A DNA stretch of 64,000 bases from Roridomyces roridus (taxonomy: Eukaryota > Basidiomycota > Agaricomycetes > Agaricales > Mycenaceae): positions 62,001 to 126,000 of the forward strand of contig JARKIF010000075.1 of NCBI GenBank assembly GCA_029378245.1. The letters are read 5' to 3'. The notes under the pieces are model-generated. The model searched no databases, was not told the origin of the DNA, and saw only the letters and a list, made by a program, of their open reading frames with translations. Within the stretch, counting starts at the first letter, position 1. Each line of letters begins with the position of its first letter. This document shows, piece after piece, positions 56,879 through 64,000 of the stretch. Both the position numbers and the translations under genes were made by a program.

Positions 56879-59755
56879 ATGAGGCAAGACAGACCCATCG
56901 GCTCTGACATCCCGACTCACGAGCACAGTGTTCAAGATGAGGTGCCCCGAGAGCCGTAAGAGATCCAGAGAAGCACTCAGAACCGGTATCTGACTCGAAT
57001 ATACTGCAGCACCATCGGTGCTCTGTTCTCGCACAACAGGGGCTTTGCCATTCAGGGGGGAACCTTCGCAAACAACTTCACAAACATCAATTACCCGCCT
57101 CCAAGCAGACCACCCAGTTCGTAGTACCACACACCATTTTCCTCATTCGACTCACTACACCTTGCAAGACTTCCGCGAGATTCCGATGGGAGATCTTCTC
57201 CTGAATCATGAAATCGCCGGTGCATCGGATTCCAAGTGGATTGTTCGGCGTCATAACCGCAAGCTTCCGAACTATGTGCGGCGGATGTATTCCGCAGAGA
57301 TTGTGGGCTTGCAGTCACCGATGACAGCAAGGGTAATTGAGGGACCAGGCGCAGAGGAGGTAAGTACACACCTATTCTCATTCCATCTTTCCGGCGCCAA
57401 AAACCTCCTCTCTAGCAATAGGGGAGGTCAGAGTGGAACGAAACGAGTCGATTCTCGCATCGATTCTGACTTCGGAACTGCTTCGATTCTTTGGACCAAA
57501 TACTCGGAAACACGAGTTCCGAAGCCAGAATCGAAGCAGAATCGATTCTGAGTTACGAACAGAATCGATGTTCCTCCTCCCGAGGAGGAACTACATCCGT
57601 TTCGGAACTCAGAATCGAAACTCGATCGAAACTCGGTCAAGAATCGACCGAGTTCCGACATGAGAATCGATTCAGAATCGATGATGTTTCCTCCACTCTG
57701 ACCTCCCCTAATGGAAAAAAGAAATCACTTTGTACTCAAACCTTCGGTAGGAATCAGGATCACTTGCCACTCTGAACTTTCCGAATTGACCTTGTCTAAG
57801 GAATCCATATGTTCTCCAACTGTATGGCATAGGACACAGCGGTGCGGTCCATGCCCTTGTCTTCCATGATGGTTTGAATCTTCTTTTATTGCGCTGCAAA
57901 TTTACAACTATGGCTCATTCTTCAACGGCAGATTTGGTTCCATGGCGCAAGTTCCAGAATCAATATGTAGATCAATCACATTTCTCTCAGGTGTACTTCT
58001 ATGCATGTCTGGTGAGGATTTCGAGTGCTTCCCTTTGTCGCCGTTGCCGGATTTCAAACTGCTTTCAGGAAACTCAGCTCCGAGTAAAGCACTCAGTGTT
58101 CCTTCTGTCAACTGCCTAACCTTTTTTTCATTCCAGGGCGGGCGTCAATATATTTCATCCATCGGCGGTGGAGAGCTGGTGGGTAATACATCCTTGCTTA
58201 TTTTGAATCTCAATGACATTTGTAGTCTTGGAACAACTACACAGTTTGGATTCGACTCTCCAAAGGGGTTCTTCACATGGAGCTTGAACCGCCGCAGTCC
58301 AGGGCAACTGTGATGGAACTTCTAACTTCTGACCATGCCTCTGACTATGGGTCCTGCTCAATCTCTTCCTTTCTCACTCCGCCACGGACATCTGTGATCA
58401 TTGATTCATTGTCACTGGATTTTTACCATGGCATTTGTAACTGGTATCTGGGTTGGTTATACTGGTTCACAGTTCCAACCAATTTGCCAATTCACCTGGG
58501 ATCTATCTACCATATTCCAACTGGGCAGCTTGACGTGGCCTTCCAAATTGTGGTCCTTCCAGAAGTTAAACCCAGCAATTCCGCCTGGTGCTATGAGGAT
58601 CCCTACGTGAAGGATTATTTGCACAAGTAGGTTCAGTTTTCAAAATTCACCATTCTCTTCACAAGTTTCACTTAAGGATAGAAGAGGACAAGGATAATGG
58701 TATATCAATTTTGGATAATGGTTGGATTCGGTATTGTTACACATGCCTTCCGTCACCGATCACTGACTTGCATGATAGTGTGGATTCTGGTGGTGTTTTG
58801 GATAGATATTGCCATCAGACACATATTTTGTGGTCAAAGGCAACAGAAGCCTGGCTGGCACAGGTTGTCCACATTTTTAGTGTCCTTGATATCCATTCAA
58901 ACCTCCACCAATATGGTACGGTGTTGGTTGAGTTTCAGTCGGGTCTGCATGACTGAAATTTTGTGTAGTATTCTTTGACACTTTTCGCTGCTTCGTGGAC
59001 CTGGTGGGCTCACTTGAAAACTTACCCACAGGCTATCTCTTCCTGTGCCCCGAAGAAATGTTCACAGTTGATCGCAGGGTCCACTACACAATTTCCGACT
59101 GTCCTCCATACTGGTCACTGGATCCATTAGGTGCCGCACGGTTGACGTCAGAAGAGGCCAGGGAGTTGGGTTTTCCGGAGCTATGCCTGGAACTCAAGAT
59201 AGGGGGGACTCGGTGGAGGGACAAGGATTACGCTGGAATCCAACAATTTCATGCCGCTAAAGGCTATAATCCCAATGGGCTGGATGTGGCAAGGGAGCTA
59301 GGATATCCAATTGTTGAGTTGGCCTGCACAAAGGAAGAATTACATGCTCACTGTGAGTGAATTCCCCATCAACCTGTGTCAATATATACAACGGGAGGGC
59401 AGTGCGAACCTTTGGATTAAATGAAGAATCTGATGAAGATCGTTTTGAGGATGCTGATGAATACGAAGCGGAGGAGGGAGCTTCAACTTGGTCCTGGAGG
59501 AGAATGGTGAGGTCCTGGAAGTTTAAGATGGTGAGATTGGTCAGATTTCATCCAGTGATGACTGATTGTCCATCTGCAGAGGTCGTTTAAAGATCAGTCA
59601 ACCCGCACCAAGAAGACAAACGCAAAAACCAAAGGTTTCTGGTGGGCACTCTTCAAATCAAAGTCTGTAAGTCATACCCCGAAGCCTCTCCTGCTCTCTG
59701 TTTCTCTGAACCCAAAATCAATCAGCGTCAATCGTCGAGCAATACAACCAGCTGA
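56879..59755 (+). CDS. Dispersed agaricomycete protein family, copy B (probably disrupted)
   Basis: Parallel to copy A. Early exons: 56879-56955, 57010-57116, 57169-57359, a damaged exon 4 near 57711-57746, 57801-57871, and from 57932 onward. The end is TGA 59753-59755. Conserved pieces include GALFSHNRGFAIQGGTF, FREIPMGDLLLNHEI, YSAEIVGLQSPMTARVIEGP, SWNNYTVWIRLSKGVLHMEL, IDSLSLDFYHGICNWYL, GYLFLCP and CPPYWSLDPLG, then GIQQFHAAKGYNPNGLDVAR. Intron 3 here has a GT donor where copy A has GC. A ~290-base MITE sits exactly at the 3' end of intron 3 and has removed the acceptor next to exon 4, so normal splicing is unlikely. Function unknown. Confidence 0.55.
57419..57710. mobile_element. MITE in intron 3 of copy B
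   Basis: Inverted ends TAGGGGAGGTCAGAGTGGA (57419 onward) and its complement ending 57710. The interior is built of GAATCGATTC-type words in both orientations. Copy A has the uninterrupted sequence (CTCAGGAATGGAAAAAAG, 3751-3768), giving an empty site. TA on both sides would fit a Tc1/mariner target; AAT on both sides would fit a 3-base target. Confidence 0.75.
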
Positions 59756-61469
59756 AGCCTGAATTACGGCTCACATCCCAGAATGGTATCGGACTTGCCC
59801 TTGTTACTGTGAAATATGTAACGAGGTGTCGTAAGCTGCGGGACCGTTTTGATATTTCAGTGGGGGCATGTACTTCCTTCGACACTTGATCGACGCCTGT
59901 ATTTATTTTCGGGATCTGTTATAACTTATTGGAGTTTGCCTAGTACTTAGGCGCATTCTTCCACGAAGTGCGGAGACATGCGGCGCAGCAGGTCTCCGCA
60001 GACGTGTCGATGACGACACGAGCCGCCATAAGTATTCCACATTGAATATTGAGGCGGCGTCGGCTATTCAACCGCGGCCTCCAGGCTCCGTGGCCTGGCG
60101 GACCAGTCTGAAAGAAATATGCACTGAATATTACGCACTGACATGTACACAGTATCCTGCCACCAGAGGACAAGTACCTATCTGTGAGACTTGCGTTCCA
60201 TCGCCGATCGGTTACTTGTTTTTTGTGGGATGCAAAAACCGCAAAAGGGTGAACATTTCGGAATAGTGAGGCACCTGGTGGTAGAAATAATGCAGGATCG
60301 ACGGCGAATCACTCCCGGTCCCGTAACGCGCACCGCGGATCAAAGGCTTGGCTGATGCCCCGCGCCCCGCGCCCCGCATTCGATCGGCGTCTGACGACAT
60401 GGGGAATTTTGAATTTTAACATGCTGGCCAGTGGACTGTGGCCCTGGTAAGCGAGTTCCTCGGTGCTCCAGGCTGGCGCCTTCTTCGGTGCCCTCGGCAG
60501 TGCGCCCATCTCGGCCGCCATCGGCCGGCGGTGGACGCTGCGTCATCTTCACCGTCGTCTTCAGCATCGGCGCAGCGCTGACCACCGCTGCGAAGGACCC
60601 TGGCACCGGGTTGGCTATGATCTATGCCGGTTTTCCGGTGTTGGCATCGGCGCGACAGCACTCGCCATTAAGCGTTTTCGGTCACAGAAACTCAGAGTGA
60701 ACGGCCACTGGACGGCCATCCAACTTGGCAGAATTCAAGGCACCCTCGGAGCGGCATTGACGGATCTGGATCCGGAGGCGTATTTGACATGTGTGACATC
60801 GCCTCTTTCTTCTTTACCACCACCATCGCCTACGGTCGTCATCTCACTGCCTCAAGTCCCAGCTCTCGAACCCATTCAGCAATACTACTCCGTTTTCGCG
60901 TCCACAACCGCACAGAAACGTCGCCATCCTCGGACCTCACGGTCCCGGCACATTGGCCATGTCCTGTACGTGCTATCAACCTCGAGCTCTCAGCTTTGGA
61001 GTTCTGCAACACTCAGCGTTGGAGAGACTGGATAGGAAAGAGGGGTGCGACGGTGCGTGGTATTCCTCCCTCATTGAACTTTGGACTTATTTGGTTCGAG
61101 TGAACGCGTCGCTGGCCGACCCGGACTTGTCGTACGCTGTGCTCCACGCTGTGACTCGAGGTGTGTTTCAATCCGGCGCACTTCACATTCTACCAGTCTG
61201 TCGTCTCGCCTCAGGCTCATGCGTCATACCACCCGTCTTCCCATCCTACTCGCAAACGCGAGATCTCACTTGTACATCCCGCAGGAGTGCTCTTTACGCC
61301 CTCTACGCCTCAAACGGTGTGATAGACCCGCAAAATATGGGTTTCTCGTCTTTGTGAACGCGCGTTTCTTCGCCTACAAGGCTCCCAGCTTGCTCACTCC
61401 CGCTCTCCACCGCCTCCCTCTCCGCTATGTGTACCTAGACGCGGCACCGCTCCGGGAGACATGTCAGGG
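59756..61469. other. Flank of copy B and degraded sequence
   Basis: The first ~180 bases match the 3' flank of copies A and C. The rest contains a degraded MFS fragment (60450-60670) and ORFs of up to 190 codons with no family resemblance. Confidence 0.4.
60450..60670 (+). pseudogene. Fragment of an MFS sugar transporter
   Basis: One frame reads LQAGAFFGALGSAPISAAIG then RRW. A shift of frame is needed to continue with VIFTVVFSIGAALTTAAKDP and GLAMIYAG. This is the TM2-TM4 region of hexose/quinate-type permeases, including the GRR loop. No flanking transporter sequence remains. Confidence 0.6.
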
Positions 61470-62059
61470 AGTTACACATGGAGGTGAAGGTAGGAGCAAT
61501 CTTCTTCGGCAAAGAGGATTACGAGGGAATCCGCCAATTTCATGCTGCCAAAGGCTATGATCCTGATGGCTTGGATGTGGCAAGGGAACTGGGATATCCA
61601 ATCTTTGAGTTGACTTGCACGAGGGAAGAGTTCCATGCCCACTGTGAGTGGATTCTTCATTAACTGATATGTAGCTCACATATATAATGGTAGTGCGAGC
61701 CGTTGGGTTAGATGAAGAATCTCATGAAGATCGCTTTGAAGATGCCGATGATGAACACAAGGCGGAGGAGGGAGCTTCAACTTGGTCCTGGAAAAAGATG
61801 GTGAAGTCCTGGAAGTCCCGGATGGTGAGATTTCCCGGATTCTATCCAGCACTGATCACAAATTGCTCATGCTGCAGAGGTCGGGCCAAGATCAGTCCAT
61901 CCGCATCGAGAAGAAAAGTGCCAAAGGAAAAGGCTTATGGCGAGCACTGCTCAAGTTGAAGTCCGTAAGTGGTGTCCCGCAGACTTTCTTACCCCTGCTC
62001 TCTCTGAACACAACATCAATCAGCGTCAATCGTCGAGCAACCAGACAAGGCAGAAATGA
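61470..62059 (+). pseudogene. Family copy C, 3' fragment
   Basis: Similarity to copies A and B begins abruptly at about 61470 (MEVKVGAIFFGKEDYEGIRQ), continues FHAAKGYDPDGLDVARELG, then the intron at the same place (donor in CACTGTGAGTG), LRAVGLDEESHEDRFEDADD, a second intron, and ends RQSSSNQTRQK with TGA 62057-62059. All exons upstream of GIRQFH are missing, replaced by unrelated sequence. It could only make a truncated protein. Confidence 0.7.
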
Positions 62060-62804
62060 GTGATGGCTCACATCCCAGACTGCTCTTCATCTATCGGGCT
62101 TGCCCTTATTGCCGTGAACTTTGGATTCCTCATGGACGAGTTGCTGTAGTGGGATGGTCTTGATATTTTGCTTTAGTGAGGGCATGTACTTGCTTTGATG
62201 CCTGTATTTAGTTTGGGATCTGTTCAATATTGGAGTTTCTGGACAATTTGGACCATGTCTTAAGCCTGGACATAACCTACAGGCTACGACCCTGACTTTT
62301 GCCCGGCCATCATCCCGACTGTGACCGGAAGACGATACTCGCCGTTCAATTTTTTGGGAAGTGTTCAACTTGAAGTTGGTTGGACCTGGTTTCTGGCTCT
62401 GAATAACTTCCGTTGTGAGGATTTCATTCTTCCGTACTGCTTCAGGAGTTTGTGAGTCGTGCATTGGTTCAACCTGAGTGGTGTGTGCATATGGCATTGG
62501 GTTGGGATCTGCACAATGACTATGAGGTATGTAGGGCTCCTTGAAGCCTCTCGCTAGCCCATTGCTAGCAGGATCATCAACGACAAAATTCCAACATGTA
62601 TTTCTCTTTCTTCCATAAACACCGGGCTCGGCATGTCTGGAATGATTCTCCAAGATTATGTTTCGTCTGTGCGGCAGAACCTGAATGAATTGAAATATTT
62701 GTCGCACTACAGCTTGATCTCCATTCCCAATACATCTCAGGTTCGGGTTTGGCTGCGGCCCCGAGCCTTGGCCGTATTTACATAACACAAAGGAGGGGTG
62801 TACT
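62060..62804. other. 3' flank of copy C and promoter of the secreted protein gene
   Basis: The first ~180 bases match the flanks of copies A and B (TTGGAGTTT near the end). The remainder holds no supported gene on the plus strand; a 233-codon minus-strand ORF (62087-62788) is discussed under rejected items. Confidence 0.4.
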
Positions 62805-62812
62805 TATATAAA
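62805..62812 (+). promoter_or_regulatory. TATA box for the small secreted protein gene
   Basis: TATATAAA, 64 bases before ATG 62876, followed by a C-rich leader (TCATCCCGAGTCCCAATACC). Confidence 0.65.
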
Positions 62813-62875
62813 GCTCACTATTAAAGTAGCTTGGAAACAAGCTTCTCCTTCATCCCGAGTCCCAATACCACTTCA

Positions 62876-63251
62876 ATGCAGTTCAACATTACCTTTGCTT
62901 CCATTATCGCCTTGGCTGTAACTCTCGTCGCTGCTATGCCCGTGGTCAGTGAACTCCTTGCAGCTGGCTTGGAATCCTAAATGAGCTAAATAAATAAAAA
63001 TTCAAACCAGTCTCAGCCAATGGGCAGCGTCGGCATCGTTGACACCCCTGTTCAAGTTGTCGCCAAGTGTGTACTTACTTGGGGTTCCCAGAAATGCATA
63101 ATACTAAATCAACTTGGAATTCAGGCGTTTTCCACAGCCCAGCTGCACCGGCGGGGGGTGTGAGCAGGAAAAGGCTGCTTTGGAGATACGGTCAAATTTG
63201 CCCACCTTATCCAGAAAAAAGTCCAAAATGACCTGCCCCCAGTGCCAGTGA
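62876..63251 (+). CDS. Small secreted cysteine-containing protein with Kex2-like site
   Basis: Three exons with GT..AG introns (donors at GTGGTC after ATGCCC and GTGTGT at about 63068; acceptors CAG ending about 63011 and 63124). The product is 82 residues. The first 20 (MQFNITFASIIALAVTLVAA) form a clear signal peptide. After a short propeptide, VVAKR matches the Kex2 dibasic cleavage site. The remaining ~40 residues have four cysteines in C-x4-C and C-x2-C pairs (SCTGGGC and TCPQC) around a basic helix. It has the look of a processed secreted peptide or effector-like small secreted protein; the function is unknown. Well-placed TATA box upstream. Confidence 0.6.
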
Positions 63252-63351
63252 TTACATAGCTTGTTGGGTAACTGGAGTTGAGGAATGTGCAAAGAGCGGG
63301 ATTTCGATAACTGTAACTGGAGAATTACATTTGACTCGCTCCCTTCACGCT

Positions 63352-63570
63352 TCAAGCCTCGGACGCTCCATCCAAAATACATTTCAAACCCTCCCGATAC
63401 TCCCTCTCCAACCGCTTCGCAGCAGCAATGCCTCTCTCTTCAAGATCTTACCATACAGAAGCCCCTCGTTGCGCAGGGGGTCGACACCGCAGATTTGGAG
63501 CACGGCTGGCGGGAGGCCGGCGTGTACGGAATGCAGGAGGGGCGAGAGTGGGTGAGCCGCCGAGTTGCTC
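63352..63570 (-). pseudogene. C-terminal fragment of an alpha/beta hydrolase (fold-3 lipase/esterase type)
   Basis: The minus strand reads HPLSPLLHSVHAGLPPAVLQ then ICGVDPLRNEGLLY, the region carrying the catalytic Asp in the hormone-sensitive-lipase-like family, followed by REYREGLKCILDG and a stop (63352-63354). Only ~20 bases separate the two parts, too short for an intron, and the upstream domain with the HGGG and GDSAG motifs is missing. It is a remnant. Confidence 0.6.
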
Positions 63571-63599
63571 TATAGACTATCGTAGTTTTGGTGTGACAG

Positions 63600-64000
63600 T
63601 GAGAAGCGAGAGAGTGAGCACAGAAAACACACGATAAAACCATTCTGAATTTAAATTCAAGGTTCGCCGTGGAAAGCCCAGGGATGACTTCATTCTGCTT
63701 GAATAAGCCTAACAAGCCTTTATACCTTTAGAACCACGTCAATCATGAAGACTCGCTATGTTAAACCGAGTGAGCCGGTGAGCGCAACGCGATCGGAGAT
63801 TACAACTGTGGGAACAAATTCTTGGATCCGGAGGTTCCAGGTCTGATCGCACTACTTAACTCGAGGCGCGCTTTCTCCATTTCCTCATTTTTCAAAACCC
63901 CCGCCCAACGACGTCCCGACTTGTGTGCGAAAGAAAGAAAAAAGGAACGTCAAATGACGACCTAATATCTATTTCTAATAGGAACATGTAACGTGTCATA
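63600..64000. other. Right end of the window
   Basis: No supported gene or repeat in the last 400 bases. Confidence 0.35.

Noticed and set aside
61081..61560. 159-codon plus-strand ORF
   Set aside because: It crosses the breakpoint into family copy C in a different frame from the conserved one and shows no known domain.
62087..62788. 233-codon ORF on the minus strand
   Set aside because: Its 3' part runs through the flank shared by family copies A, B and C, it has no family motif, start context or intron structure, and the copies do not preserve the frame.

Overview
This window is nuclear DNA of a filamentous basidiomycete, most likely an agaricomycete (mushroom-forming fungus). Nearly every gene is cut by spliceosomal introns of about 45-60 bases with GT..AG borders. 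The protein families are also typical of that group: a farnesylated pheromone-like peptide ending in CVIA, an NlpC/LRAT-like NNC protein, a DUF6729-type transposon protein, a two-gene CACTA-like element, and a dispersed agaricomycete-restricted protein family. No prokaryotic signal is present.

Layout. 1-0.5 kb: 3' end of a flavodoxin-like quinone reductase (Pst2/WrbA family). 0.6-2.1 kb: a glutathione S-transferase gene on the minus strand, broken in exon 1 by a hAT-like element with an 8-base target duplication. 3.2-5.8 kb: copy A of a dispersed uncharacterised family (copy B at 56.9-59.8 kb, 3' fragment C at 61.5-62.1 kb). 6.2-9.9 kb: three minus-strand genes, cyanase, the succinate dehydrogenase assembly factor SDHAF3/ACN9, and a chitin deacetylase. 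11.2-13.1 kb: maltose-type sugar permease. 13.5-18.9 kb: a decayed DUF6729-type transposon protein fused to a DEDDy exonuclease. 19.7 kb: CaaX pheromone-like gene. 20.3-21.3 kb: dienelactone hydrolase, followed by a cyanase gene fragment. 21.9-25.6 kb is gene-poor.

25.7-32.4 kb is one TIR-bounded transposon with divergent transposase-like and accessory genes and AGCTGG-rich subterminal repeats. 33-43 kb is repeat-rich: a TA-flanked MITE, a 204-base MITE abutting a foldback element, and a cluster of tRNA-like modules carrying perfect B boxes. Within it lie a BTG/Tob-like gene, a short ORF with a TATA box, and a second flavodoxin-like gene.

43.4-49.1 kb is a metabolic cluster: two tandem FAD monooxygenases and a convergent 14-TM MFS exporter. 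49.6-50.7 kb: NNC-motif papain-fold-like gene. 51.6-51.9 kb: small two-exon gene. 52.9-56.5 kb: membrane-anchored GH5 exo-beta-1,3-glucanase with a 734-base repeat-bearing intron. 56.9-64 kb: copies B and C, degraded transporter and hydrolase pieces, and a small secreted protein with a Kex2-like site.

Functionally, the cell-wall enzymes (chitin deacetylase, GH5 glucanase), detoxification or nutrient enzymes (GST, cyanase, dienelactone hydrolase, FAD monooxygenases, exporter) and quinone reductases fit a saprotroph. The rest of the window is shaped by transposition and segmental duplication. Exon borders were read by eye from splice consensus, reading frame and family resemblance; no search or alignment program was run.
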